A DNA stretch of 41,985 bases. It comes from Pseudomonadota bacterium. GTDB taxonomy: Bacteria; Pseudomonadota; Gammaproteobacteria; Burkholderiales; Rhodocyclaceae. The notes beneath the pieces were generated by a model that did no database searches, was not told where the DNA came from, and saw only the letters and a program-made list of their open reading frames with translations. This document shows positions 24,890-33,628 of the stretch, piece after piece. How positions within the stretch are numbered: the stretch's first letter is position 1; the number at the start of each line of letters is the position of its first letter. Location of the stretch: NCBI GenBank assembly GCA_018241685.1, contig JAFEDJ010000002.1, forward strand, positions 1-41,985, given 5' to 3'. A program made the position numbers and the translations under genes.

Positions 24890-26110
24890 TCAAGTTGCTA
24901 TTAACCTTTTGAGCTCAGACTCAAACGACCGGAGAACAGAATCTCGATCAAGAAATCGCTCTGCGTATTCCCGTCCAGCCTTCCCCAGTCGTCGTCGTAG
25001 TGCTTCATCACATGCCAAGCGCTGAATGGCCTGAGAAAACTCAATAGGCGACTCAGGAGGAACAACGAGCCCGCATCCATCAACTACATTTGCGACTTCG
25101 GTACCAGCATGAGCCGTTGCTACAACCGCTTTACCACTTGCCAGCATTCCCGTCAGCTTCGAAGGCATAACCAGATCTGCGGCATCGGCGCGCTGCGGCA
25201 AAAGATGGATATCTGCGGTACCCAGCAGCTCACCTAGTCGCTCCAGCGGCTGCAGATCAAGAAATCGTACATTCTTCAGCCCTCCTGCCTGACGCTCCAG
25301 TTCAGCCCGTCCAGCCCCGTTGCCACAGAAAATGAAACAGATGGAGGGATCGTCCGACAACAACCTGGCAGCCTCAGAGAGAACTTCGAGTCCTTGCTTG
25401 GCACCCATATTTCCCGAATAAAGCGCAACAACAGTCCTCGAATCGATACCAAGCTCCCGTCTGTACGCCCCTTCTGAAGAAGGAGAAATGGCAGCCAAAT
25501 CCACCCAGTTTGGGAAGAGCACGACATCGCGTTCCGGTATCCCTTTGCGGACCCCCATCTCAAGCATGCGTCGAGAAATCGTTGAGAACCGGTCAAAGCG
25601 CCGCAAGAACCAACGTTCGATACTCAACGCCAAGCGCTTCAAACCCTCCCCTTTCAGGACTCCCAGATCAAACGCAGCGTCGACCTCGTAATCCTGGATA
25701 TGCACCCACGACTGCGCACCACTCAACCGTGAAGCGATCAATGCACCAGGAACACAAAAAAAAGCGGGAGCAACGATCCAGACTACATCGGGACGCCAGA
25801 AAACATGTCGAAGCAGCACCGGGAAACTTGTTACAGCAAAACTGGCGAGATGCAGCAAACGCTTGACACCGCCCGGCCGACCTGGAACCCAGAGCGGGCA
25901 ACGGGTTACTTGCAGGTTTCCCGATTTCTCCACCGAATACCAAGAGGACTCATAGCCGTCGTGGATTCGCCATTGGGGGTAGTAAGGATAGCTCGTCACA
26001 ACCCGAACATCATTGCCTTCCCGGGAAAGCCAGCGAGCCATTTCTCCCGAATATTTGCCAATACCAGTGAGTTCGGGCTCGTAATTAAGAGTATAAATAA
26101 GCAGTTTCAT
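24890..26110 (-). CDS. wcaI: WcaI-type glycosyltransferase
   Basis: This 406-residue GT4-fold enzyme starts at ATG 26108-26110 (MKLLIYTLNYEPELTGIGKY), which is the exact WcaI/WbuB family beginning; the longer frame to 26164 is rejected. Its ATG shares bases with the stop of the upstream acetyltransferase (TGATG). Further landmarks are WVHIQDYEVDAAFDLG, NWVDLAAISP, ALYSGNMGAKQGLEVL, the nucleotide-binding MPSKLTGMLASGKAVVATA, and a C-terminal helix. Relatives in colanic-acid clusters add sugars (often fucose) to the lipid-linked unit at the cytoplasmic membrane face; the donor here is not certain. Confidence 0.9.
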   Translation of the reverse strand: MKLLIYTLNYEPELTGIGKYSGEMARWLSREGNDVRVVTSYPYYPQWRIHDGYESSWYSVEKSGNLQVTRCPLWVPGRPGGVKRLLHLASFAVTSFPVLLRHVFWRPDVVWIVAPAFFCVPGALIASRLSGAQSWVHIQDYEVDAAFDLGVLKGEGLKRLALSIERWFLRRFDRFSTISRRMLEMGVRKGIPERDVVLFPNWVDLAAISPSSEGAYRRELGIDSRTVVALYSGNMGAKQGLEVLSEAARLLSDDPSICFIFCGNGAGRAELERQAGGLKNVRFLDLQPLERLGELLGTADIHLLPQRADAADLVMPSKLTGMLASGKAVVATAHAGTEVANVVDGCGLVVPPESPIEFSQAIQRLACDEALRRRLGKAGREYAERFLDRDSVLRSFESELKRLIAT

Positions 26111-26667
26111 CAAGAGCTCGCCATCACTCTCGGCTTCAATGGACGACAAGGAGAGCCTACACAAACCATGCCATCCGGCAGGTCTCCAAAAACAGAACTT
26201 CGGGCACCGATAACGTTCCCCGAGCCAATCTTGACCCCTGGGGCTATATAGACGTCAGTAGCAATCCAGTTCTGTTCACCGATCACAATGGAATTTCCGC
26301 GTATAGGAAAGGAGGGCTTAGTGTAGTCATGGTCGCCCGCACATACATAAGAGCGTTGCGATACGACGGTATGACTTCCAACAACAATTCTACCCAAACT
26401 ATACATTACAACGTCATCACCTATCCAGACATAATCACCCAATTCGACCTTCCACGGATATGTAAATGTGGCACTCGGGCGAATGATTGCCCCTTTTCCG
26501 ACCTTTGCACCGAATAACCGCAGCAATAGGCGTCTGAATCCATACAAAGCCTGCGGGGAACACCTGAACAGTGTGGCCTGAACCAACCACCAAAATTGCA
26601 CGAACAAACCAGACCGCCCGCGGAAGCCAGAAGGCATCTCGAACGAACTCAAATCCTGATAGCGCAT
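26110..26667 (-). CDS. wcaF: WcaF-type hexapeptide-repeat acetyltransferase
   Basis: This 185-residue left-handed beta-helix acetyltransferase has an N-terminal MPSGFRGRSGLFVQFWWLV and LRLFGAKVGKGAIIRPSA, typical of colanic-acid WcaF. The hexapeptide region carries the active-site HDYTKPSFPI and the repeats VIGEQNWIATDVYIAPGVKI. It likely O-acetylates the repeat unit with acetyl-CoA. The start M1 at 26667 is used; M11 is also possible. Its TGA overlaps the start of wcaI. It is 17 bp downstream of the preceding glycosyltransferase gene. Confidence 0.88.
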   Translation of the reverse strand: MRYQDLSSFEMPSGFRGRSGLFVQFWWLVQATLFRCSPQALYGFRRLLLRLFGAKVGKGAIIRPSATFTYPWKVELGDYVWIGDDVVMYSLGRIVVGSHTVVSQRSYVCAGDHDYTKPSFPIRGNSIVIGEQNWIATDVYIAPGVKIGSGNVIGARSSVFGDLPDGMVCVGSPCRPLKPRVMASS

Positions 26668-26684
26668 CTACATACTCACAAAAA

Positions 26685-27752
26685 TCAATGGGCCCCCGCC
26701 ATGGCGGTGACCAGTCGATCAAGAGTCAATAGGCTCGAAGCCGCGGACTCTTCGTAGAACCTTCGTGATTCGCTCTTGCTCCTTTCGAGAAGTTCAGGCT
26801 TCTCCAACAGCACGAGAACTTCCTCAACCCCAACAGCAACAAAATCAGCAACACTGTCGACAACTCGACCAGCAAGTTCCGGAACCATGCAGCCGATACA
26901 GCCTCGCTTGACAGCAATCACAGGAACCCCAAACGATTGCGCTTCAATGATCGTCACAGGCTCAGCCTCATTCACATAACGCGTCGGGAATACGAGAAGA
27001 TCAATTTCTCTAAAGAACTCCGCTTTCTTATCCCCGTAAACAGCCCCCAAGTGTCGGACATTCTTGAGCCGGCCAAGCCTGGCAGAAAACTCTGATTCAA
27101 TGGTCGAATCCACCGGACCCGCAATAACCCCCTGGACATTCACCCCTTTTCCTGCCAGAGCTTCAATCAGGTCAAAAAAGTCAAAAATACCTTTTTCTCT
27201 GGTGATATTGGAAAGGAAGCCCAGAGAAAAGCTCTCGCGCGGAACCTGCTCTACATCCTCCGAGCTACCCGAGCCACTGCCATCAACGAATGCCGCGTTA
27301 GAGAGAGGAACGACCCTCTCTTTATCCAGCTGATATCTCTCAGCAAGACCATTACCCATATCAGGGCAGAGAACTATATGCGTCGCACTGCGCAGAAGCC
27401 GAAATACAAATTTCGAGTACCAAAAGTTCGCGTTTATATAGGCATAGCTATGGTGATGCACAAACATCGGCACTCGAAAGACCCTCGCCATGGCAATAAA
27501 CATCACATCCAAGAGTTGACGTATACCGCCCGACAACCCCATATACACGCAAGATGGCCTGAAAAAGGCCAAGGAGAAACTAAAAGTGCACAATAGATAC
27601 AAAAGGCGCACCAGAAAAAGCTTCCCACCAAGTTTTGGAGAAAGGTCAAAAACTTTTACTGGGCCTTCGGACTTAATTTTGGCAAGCATCTTGGCATTGA
27701 TTGCCGAGAACCCATGAAGCGGCGGAGGCAAAGGACCAACAAAAAAAATCAC
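26685..27752 (-). CDS. glycosyltransferase (GT4-like)
   Basis: This 355-residue protein starts at a GTG (27750-27752), as there is no in-frame ATG near the family start FFVGPLPPPLHGFSAIN. It has a G-P-x-x-P-P-x-H-G-x-S donor-side loop. The middle includes VHHHSYAYINANFWYSKF. The C-terminal Rossmann half has LGFLSNITREKGIFDFFDLI, GAVYGDKKAEFFREIDLLVFP, and TRYVNEAEPVTIIEAQSFGVP with the E-x7-E motif of retaining GT4 enzymes. It should add one sugar of the EPS repeat; donor unknown. It belongs to the lower-G+C central block. GGGG upstream can serve as ribosome site. Confidence 0.85.
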   Translation of the reverse strand: MIFFVGPLPPPLHGFSAINAKMLAKIKSEGPVKVFDLSPKLGGKLFLVRLLYLLCTFSFSLAFFRPSCVYMGLSGGIRQLLDVMFIAMARVFRVPMFVHHHSYAYINANFWYSKFVFRLLRSATHIVLCPDMGNGLAERYQLDKERVVPLSNAAFVDGSGSGSSEDVEQVPRESFSLGFLSNITREKGIFDFFDLIEALAGKGVNVQGVIAGPVDSTIESEFSARLGRLKNVRHLGAVYGDKKAEFFREIDLLVFPTRYVNEAEPVTIIEAQSFGVPVIAVKRGCIGCMVPELAGRVVDSVADFVAVGVEEVLVLLEKPELLERSKSESRRFYEESAASSLLTLDRLVTAMAGAH

Positions 27753-27780
27753 TGAAATGCCCCTATCATCATAAAAGCTG

Positions 27781-28854
27781 TCACTTCAAAGCCAGCTGCC
27801 GGAACAGCTCCATATACTTAGATGACACGCCGACTCCAGTCATACCGGCCATCACTGACTTCGCAAACACATAATCATCCTCAACCCGATGAGATTGAAG
27901 TGCATCTCTTACAATCTGCGCTATTTCATCAACACAACAAAGATCACTGACGTAATACTTATAGCCCGGTCCCAATAGAGCCACATGCTCATCAATCTTC
28001 GAGACCACGACACGATTACCAAGAGCTATATTCTCCATTACGGTATTTGGCATACCTTCGTGAAGACTAACATTTACAAAAACCAAAGCCTCTTTATAAA
28101 AATCAATAATGTTCTTTTGGAAAGGTAGCTGAATTACATTCTTACAATCATTTACGACAGATCGAACCTCCTCAACCAGCCCCCCATTCCCAATCAACAT
28201 AAAATCAACGTCCGTATACTCCAAGGAAAGCCTACAAAACGCCTCTGCAATCGCTAAGACATTTTTCTGCCGTTCCATACGGCCCGCAAAAATCACTCTT
28301 TTCCTTGTTCCAACGGAGCGCCCCGAACATCCCCCTTTACCATCAACAGCAACAATATTTGGAACGTAAGAAACACGCCCTTCGGGAGCTCCGTTTTCAA
28401 GCCAATAGGTCACGCCTTTTTTCGAGTTTGCAATAATTAAATCTGCTTTCAACCCAAGCGAACGGCGCAACCTGAATCTCCAATCGTCAGGATATGCAGA
28501 ATCTCTCTCCGCGAGCACCCATCTTAGCTTTCGTCCGCAAAAAAAACGTACAAAGTACGCATAAACATCTGAAGACTGGAGCCAAGAAAAGATGACATCA
28601 GGACATACCTGACGAACAACCCTCATTATTCTCAATATGTTTCTTGGATTATAGAAAGACCCTTCAGGCAGTCTCCAAAGAGAAATTCCATCAACATTAA
28701 GAAACGAGAAGTTAACTCCCTCATAAAAATATATAAGGTGTATATCAGCGTCCGCACGCGAACGAAGCTCATTCAACAAATAGATACACTGTTTCTGGGC
28801 CCCCCCCTCTCCAAATCCAGCGATAAGAAAACAGACCCTCAACTTTTCAGTCAT
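27781..28854 (-). CDS. glycosyltransferase (GT4)
   Basis: This 357-residue protein starts [20 protein letters not shown], with the GGAQ donor-site loop common in GT4 enzymes. Others are [51 protein letters not shown] and [20 protein letters not shown] with the catalytic E-x7-E pattern. It acts on the lipid-linked repeat unit at the inner membrane. It overlaps the acyltransferase stop by 8 bp, so translation is coupled. A G8 run (C8 at 28800-28807 on the plus strand) lies in the GEGGAQ codons, a potential slippage site near the 5' end. Low G+C relative to the flanks. Confidence 0.88.
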   Translation of the reverse strand: MTEKLRVCFLIAGFGEGGAQKQCIYLLNELRSRADADIHLIYFYEGVNFSFLNVDGISLWRLPEGSFYNPRNILRIMRVVRQVCPDVIFSWLQSSDVYAYFVRFFCGRKLRWVLAERDSAYPDDWRFRLRRSLGLKADLIIANSKKGVTYWLENGAPEGRVSYVPNIVAVDGKGGCSGRSVGTRKRVIFAGRMERQKNVLAIAEAFCRLSLEYTDVDFMLIGNGGLVEEVRSVVNDCKNVIQLPFQKNIIDFYKEALVFVNVSLHEGMPNTVMENIALGNRVVVSKIDEHVALLGPGYKYYVSDLCCVDEIAQIVRDALQSHRVEDDYVFAKSVMAGMTGVGVSSKYMELFRQLALK

Positions 28855-29347
28855 TTTTTTGATACATTTTCAGCAAAAAAATGCGTTTCTCGGCATCACT
28901 CAACAGTTTTATTTTCAATCCATTGGCAAGTGCCTTATCTATATACTCATCCACCGTTTTGATAAAACGCGCAGGCACACCGGCAAACACAACCCCATCT
29001 GGAACATCTCGACTAACGACCGAGCAGGCGCCGATAACAACGTTATTTCCTATAGTCACGCCAGGCAAGATCACCGATCCATACCCAATGAATACATTAT
29101 TCCCAATAGTTATTGGTTTAATCACATCAAGATCGGGAAACTGCTTTCGGCCAACCCATACTCCACCATCGTGAGTCTCAAATCGAACAGCAGTTGCACT
29201 CACGTTGTTGCCAAGCTTGACGAGGTAGGGCTCTGAGCTGAAGCTGACATTCAAAAGTCGGCACCCCTCACCGACCTGGACCCCTATAGCTCTCGCATAG
29301 CCAATAGGGTCTATTCGACGCCAAATGAAATGAATAAGTCTTTTCAA
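28847..29347 (-). CDS. hexapeptide-repeat acyltransferase
   Basis: This 166-residue left-handed beta-helix protein of the WbbJ/DapH type starts at TTG (29345-29347), overlapping the wzy stop (TTGA), with AGGGGG upstream. It opens [21 protein letters not shown]. The repeats are [39 protein letters not shown] and [20 protein letters not shown], with a C-terminal helix. It is likely a second O-acetyltransferase decorating the EPS repeat; serine or sugar acetylation cannot be separated by eye. It sits between wzy and a glycosyltransferase. Confidence 0.85.
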   Translation of the reverse strand: MKRLIHFIWRRIDPIGYARAIGVQVGEGCRLLNVSFSSEPYLVKLGNNVSATAVRFETHDGGVWVGRKQFPDLDVIKPITIGNNVFIGYGSVILPGVTIGNNVVIGACSVVSRDVPDGVVFAGVPARFIKTVDEYIDKALANGLKIKLLSDAEKRIFLLKMYQKND

Positions 29348-30777
29348 GCCACCCCCCTATGGTCAAACCTCCGACGAGCCCCTTTCATTACTATGTCCAC
29401 CATATAAAAAAGGGCTAAAAGCCAGACAATATTTCGAACATGAAAATCAAATGCGTACCGAGGCAACTCCATGTACAAACCAAGGCACACCAAGTAAAGA
29501 GATGACCACTTAAGAGAACCGCCGCTTTCTCGCGCACGAGCTTGGACATACCCGGCCCATGCGCCAAGCAAGAGCATCAGCACAACAACACCCGGGACTC
29601 CGAGATCAACGTATATATCAGAAACGATATTTGATCCCACAGACCAATTTGGATCCTTGCCAAGTACGCCATAACTAAGCAACTCAGCGCTGGTCGAAAA
29701 TGGAGCTTTATCATCAACTAAAAACGACCTGCTGAATGGGATAACACCAGCCAAACCGATTAGCTTGTAATAACCAAAGGCATAGTCAAATTTATCTGGA
29801 ACTAGATAGATTGCTGCGCGTGACGTCGCTGTTGTAATACCGAACGATCCTTCCTCAATGCCATCTCCTTGCTCATCACTCTCCATGAAAGCCTCTACAA
29901 TCGCATCAATGCTGCGATCCTCTGCTTTTCGGCTAACCTCAACCACTTGATAGAGCGTCAAGGCGGCAAATAGAGCTAAGATAATTCGAATCCGACCAAT
30001 CTTTTTTACATATGTAAAGTAGCCTCCTGCGCCAACCACGGCAATGGAGAAAAAGACATTTCTATCCCCCATCAGCAACAGAATCAAACCCCAAGAAAAA
30101 GAAATAGCCAATAAAACCAAATCTAGCGCTTCAATTCTTCTCGATCGAGAATAATCAAAAACAACACACGCAATACCAAGCATTACGAAGTGAGAAACGA
30201 GAAAATATAGAGAATCAACAAGAGGATCCCCGGCGACCGAACCGGAATAAGACCCAACCAACATTATCGGCAATCCGACGATAACAAATGGAACGAGCAC
30301 CAAAAGCGTACATAGCAAAGCAACCCACTTCACAACACTACGATATGCCTTCGAATCATCAGGGAACTTCTTTACTGAACATCTTCTCGAAATAGAAAAA
30401 GCTCGGAATCCTTCGCAAAACGCAACAACTCCTATTGCGGACAATATCAACGAAGGATTTGAATACTCCAGAAATAGCTCATCTATGTACTTATTAAAAA
30501 CCAGATCCGAAAGGCCAAGTACATATTTTTGGTATGGAAGAAAAAAAAGGACGTAATAAAACAACAAGAACATTGCATCTATCTTAAAATATGTAGCAAT
30601 GCCATTCCATATAACAACGGGACGCCTAACGCATTCAAAAAAATAGAAATAAAATACGGAGAGACAACCAAAAACTACAACTGGATCAACACCTTCTGGA
30701 ACAGCAAAGAAGAGTACAGACAAAAATAACAACAGTAGTGCAGCAACGGGTCTTACTGACAGGAGCAAAGACTTCAT
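29344..30777 (-). CDS. wzy: Wzy-like repeat-unit polymerase
   Basis: This 477-residue multi-pass membrane protein has about 11-12 hydrophobic segments and a large periplasmic loop in the C-terminal half (about 285-400; includes [20 protein letters not shown]). That topology, the position next to wzx, and Arg/Glu in the loop fit O-antigen/EPS polymerases. It would polymerise flipped undecaprenyl-linked repeats at the outer face of the inner membrane. The start ATG overlaps the wzx stop (ATGA). Such proteins share little sequence, so assignment rests on topology and neighbours. Low G+C. Confidence 0.85.
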   Translation of the reverse strand: MKSLLLSVRPVAALLLLFLSVLFFAVPEGVDPVVVFGCLSVFYFYFFECVRRPVVIWNGIATYFKIDAMFLLFYYVLFFLPYQKYVLGLSDLVFNKYIDELFLEYSNPSLILSAIGVVAFCEGFRAFSISRRCSVKKFPDDSKAYRSVVKWVALLCTLLVLVPFVIVGLPIMLVGSYSGSVAGDPLVDSLYFLVSHFVMLGIACVVFDYSRSRRIEALDLVLLAISFSWGLILLLMGDRNVFFSIAVVGAGGYFTYVKKIGRIRIILALFAALTLYQVVEVSRKAEDRSIDAIVEAFMESDEQGDGIEEGSFGITTATSRAAIYLVPDKFDYAFGYYKLIGLAGVIPFSRSFLVDDKAPFSTSAELLSYGVLGKDPNWSVGSNIVSDIYVDLGVPGVVVLMLLLGAWAGYVQARARESGGSLKWSSLYLVCLGLYMELPRYAFDFHVRNIVWLLALFYMVDIVMKGARRRFDHRGVA

Positions 30778-32291
30778 CTCGCCTCAACCTTTCGCCGAAC
30801 AAGAGATAACAACCTATCCCTGCTACTAGAACTTAACAAGAGAAAGAACGTGCTCCACAAAACCATCAAAAAACAAACGAGGCTACTCGCTACAACAACC
30901 CAAATATGAACGCCCATGAGTTGCTTAGATATGACCAGAACTCCGAGGAGAACGACGCAGCCGCTAACCAGGCTTCGAATGGAAGCCCCACTTAATTGAT
31001 GAAACCGATTAACAAGCTTCGGAAGATAAATATTCAGCGGCAGCCTTGATACAAAGACAATCAGCAGCACATCAGATGCCGCAAGCGAAATAAACTGCGT
31101 GAGAAAAAGACAGCCAACGACAGAAAGAAATGTTACGGCCAATCCGGCAATGACCTTATTTCTTATGTCGAGACTTAAATCCTGAAGCTGCGACTCACTC
31201 CTAACATGGATTAGCTGTATGAGCAATAGGGCTATTATGGAATTTTCAAAAAACCCCATATAGACCTTTTCCCCAACCCATGCCGTCACAAAAAGCTCAT
31301 TAAAAAGAATCATTCCTGACGCCAGGACAACCATAACAAAGAACATGAGCTCTCGGAATAGAGTTATCGCCTTTTCGACACTTCTTTTCTCGTTCATTCC
31401 AACGAGCCTTCCCAGCCCAGGTGTAACTGCGCTACCTGTCAATAGTGCAACACCAGCTCCAAATTGAACGACAAACGATGTGAATGTGTATTGCGTTACC
31501 TCACCCGGACCAAAGAGCGCGCCGAGAAGAATCAGCTCTAACGATAGCAACCCTCGCTCAACTACGGTCCATAACAAAACCCAACCACTAAAGTTAAAAA
31601 AGGACCTCACCTCTCCTTTTTGGGCAGGCTCGTACCCAAACCACTGCACCCCTCGAAATGCCATTAGCAGGACGGTTATCCCATTAAAGAGAGCCATCGT
31701 CGTAAATACAGTAGCAACACCAATAACCCCAAACCCAACATAAGCAACACCGGCCATCGCAAGAGCACTTGCGATAAGCCAAGCGCTTTGGGACAAGGTT
31801 GATTTATAACCTTGATTAACCCCCATAAGCACAGCATCGGGAATTCCAACAACGGGGGCAAGAACGATATTTACTCCGAGGATCATTCCCACCCACATTA
31901 GTGATTCAGCATCAATATCTGATACACCGTTGATTAGCTTCGGGAGAAAGTAGACTAAGGATATAGTGACAACGATGAGAATCGGAAGAAAGTAAAACCA
32001 TACACGCAGAGCAGCAGCCACTGAGCGCCTCTTCTTTGCATAGTCCTCGCTACTCTCTTGATTTGCAATAATCCACTTTAGTGCTTGGGTAGATCGCCCA
32101 TCGGCAATAGATGCAAAATCCAATATCTTCTGAGCTGACTTCCACAAGCCAAATGAATGGGGGCCAAGATAGGCCAATAAAATTGGACTAATTACAAACG
32201 AGGACACTGCATTGACTATGAAAAAAAAATAGTACGCAAATGCATTTCGCTTCGCGCCTTCAGTCAGCCCGTTTTTGTTTTTCACTTGCAA
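30774..32291 (-). CDS. wzx: Wzx-like polysaccharide flippase
   Basis: This 505-residue protein has about 14 membrane segments, as expected for MOP/PST flippases. It opens KRNAFAYYFFFIVNAVSSFV and has SQSAWLIASALAMAGVAYVG, VQFGAGVALLTGSAVTPGLG and a positively charged first cytoplasmic loop. It moves the completed undecaprenyl-linked repeat to the periplasmic side. The start is a TTG at 32289-32291 or a GTG two codons later; no strong ribosome site is seen. A T9 run (A9 at 32221-32229) sits near its 5' end. It is separated from gmd by a hairpin with a T-rich tail. Confidence 0.88.
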   Translation of the reverse strand: MQVKNKNGLTEGAKRNAFAYYFFFIVNAVSSFVISPILLAYLGPHSFGLWKSAQKILDFASIADGRSTQALKWIIANQESSEDYAKKRRSVAAALRVWFYFLPILIVVTISLVYFLPKLINGVSDIDAESLMWVGMILGVNIVLAPVVGIPDAVLMGVNQGYKSTLSQSAWLIASALAMAGVAYVGFGVIGVATVFTTMALFNGITVLLMAFRGVQWFGYEPAQKGEVRSFFNFSGWVLLWTVVERGLLSLELILLGALFGPGEVTQYTFTSFVVQFGAGVALLTGSAVTPGLGRLVGMNEKRSVEKAITLFRELMFFVMVVLASGMILFNELFVTAWVGEKVYMGFFENSIIALLLIQLIHVRSESQLQDLSLDIRNKVIAGLAVTFLSVVGCLFLTQFISLAASDVLLIVFVSRLPLNIYLPKLVNRFHQLSGASIRSLVSGCVVLLGVLVISKQLMGVHIWVVVASSLVCFLMVLWSTFFLLLSSSSRDRLLSLVRRKVEAR

Positions 32292-32352
32292 TTAGAGTTT
32301 ACGTATTCAAATCAACATCAAGACGAATAAAACATAAAACCGAATATAGAGC

Positions 32353-32402
32353 GGGCGGGAAAATCAAAAGGCATAAATGAAATTTCCTATGCCCAACCGC
32401 CC
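32353..32402 (-). terminator. nested hairpin with T-rich tail between gmd and wzx
   Basis: Outer arms GGGCGG (32353-32358) and CCGCCC (32397-32402) enclose GGCATA (32370-32375) and TATGCC (32388-32393). Read on the minus strand, the inner hairpin is followed by TTTTGATTTT, a terminator-like tail. It lies inside the EPS operon in a 135-bp gap, so it may attenuate wzx and downstream genes. Confidence 0.45.
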
Positions 32403-32426
32403 TCCCGATTCGAAAAACCCTAGAAA

Positions 32427-33551
32427 TTACTCATGATGATCAAAGGCTTTAAAACCCGCCATTTTGACCAAAGCATCGCGCTTAGCAGCCGTATAGTCTG
32501 AGTTCACCATTTCAGACACGAGTTCTGCGAGTGTCGTTTTAGGTGTCCAGCCAAGCTTCTCTCGGGCCTTCGTTGGATCCCCCAAGAGAGTTTCAACCTC
32601 AGTTGGGCGGAAGTAGCGCGGATCCACGCGCACGATGACATCGCCGACTTTGACTTTGGCCTTGTCGCCAGTGACCTTGGAAACGACGCCAATCTCGGAA
32701 ACGCCGTCGCCTTCAAACCGGACTTCAATCCCCAGCTCTGCAGCTGCAAATGAAACAAACTGCCGTACGCTGTATTGCACACCCGTAGCGATGACAAAAT
32801 CTTCGGCTTTGTCCTGCTGCAACATCAACCACTGCATTTCCACATAATCACGAGCATGGCCCCAATCACGCAGGGCGGATAGATTGCCGAGGTAGAGACA
32901 GTCCTGTAGCCCCAAAGCGATCCGGGCAACCGCTCGCGTAATTTTGCGTGTCACGAACGTTTCACCACGCACGGGGCTTTCGTGATTGAACAGAATTCCG
33001 TTACACGCATATATGCCATACGCCTCACGATAGTTAACCGTGATCCAATAGGCGTACATCTTGGCAACTGCATAAGGACTACGCGGATAGAAGGGTGTGG
33101 TTTCTTTCTGAGGAATCTCTTGAACCAATCCATACAGTTCGGATGTGGATGCCTGATAGAAACGGGTCTTCTTCTCCAGCCCCAGGATGCGGATCGCCTC
33201 CAGGATACGAAGCGCACCGATACCGTCCGCATTTGCCGTGTATTCGGGCTCCTCGAAACTAACTGCCACATGGCTTTGTGCCGCGAGATTGTAGATTTCA
33301 TCCGGTTGGACTTGCTGGATGACTCGGGTCAAGCTGGTGGAGTCGGTCAGATCCCCATGATGAAGGATGAACCTGCGATCTTGCTCATGGGGATCCTGAT
33401 ACAGGTGGTCGATACGATCCGTATTGAAAAGAGATGAACGGCGCTTGATACCGTGAACTTCATAACCTTTACCAAGCAGTAATTCGGCGAGGTATGCGCC
33501 ATCCTGACCGGTTACGCCGGTGATCAATGCTACTTTCTTTGCTGCTTCCAA
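32427..33551 (-). CDS. gmd: GDP-mannose 4,6-dehydratase
   Basis: This is a 374-residue enzyme if started at the TTG 33549-33551, which has GGAG about 6 nt upstream; another TTG at 33563 is possible. Motifs: [20 protein letters not shown] (NADP-binding GxxGxxG), [58 protein letters not shown] (catalytic Thr/Ser and Glu), [20 protein letters not shown] (Tyr-x-x-x-Lys), [20 protein letters not shown] and [20 protein letters not shown]. It makes GDP-4-keto-6-deoxymannose, used by Fcl to form GDP-L-fucose. G+C is higher than in the wzx-wzy block. Confidence 0.95.
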   Translation of the reverse strand: MEAAKKVALITGVTGQDGAYLAELLLGKGYEVHGIKRRSSLFNTDRIDHLYQDPHEQDRRFILHHGDLTDSTSLTRVIQQVQPDEIYNLAAQSHVAVSFEEPEYTANADGIGALRILEAIRILGLEKKTRFYQASTSELYGLVQEIPQKETTPFYPRSPYAVAKMYAYWITVNYREAYGIYACNGILFNHESPVRGETFVTRKITRAVARIALGLQDCLYLGNLSALRDWGHARDYVEMQWLMLQQDKAEDFVIATGVQYSVRQFVSFAAAELGIEVRFEGDGVSEIGVVSKVTGDKAKVKVGDVIVRVDPRYFRPTEVETLLGDPTKAREKLGWTPKTTLAELVSEMVNSDYTAAKRDALVKMAGFKAFDHHE

Positions 33552-33628
33552 AATACTCTCCAAAATAATATTCGTACTTCAAGCCAGGCAATTACGCAAA
33601 ATTCTGAGGCGAACGCATTGCAACAACA

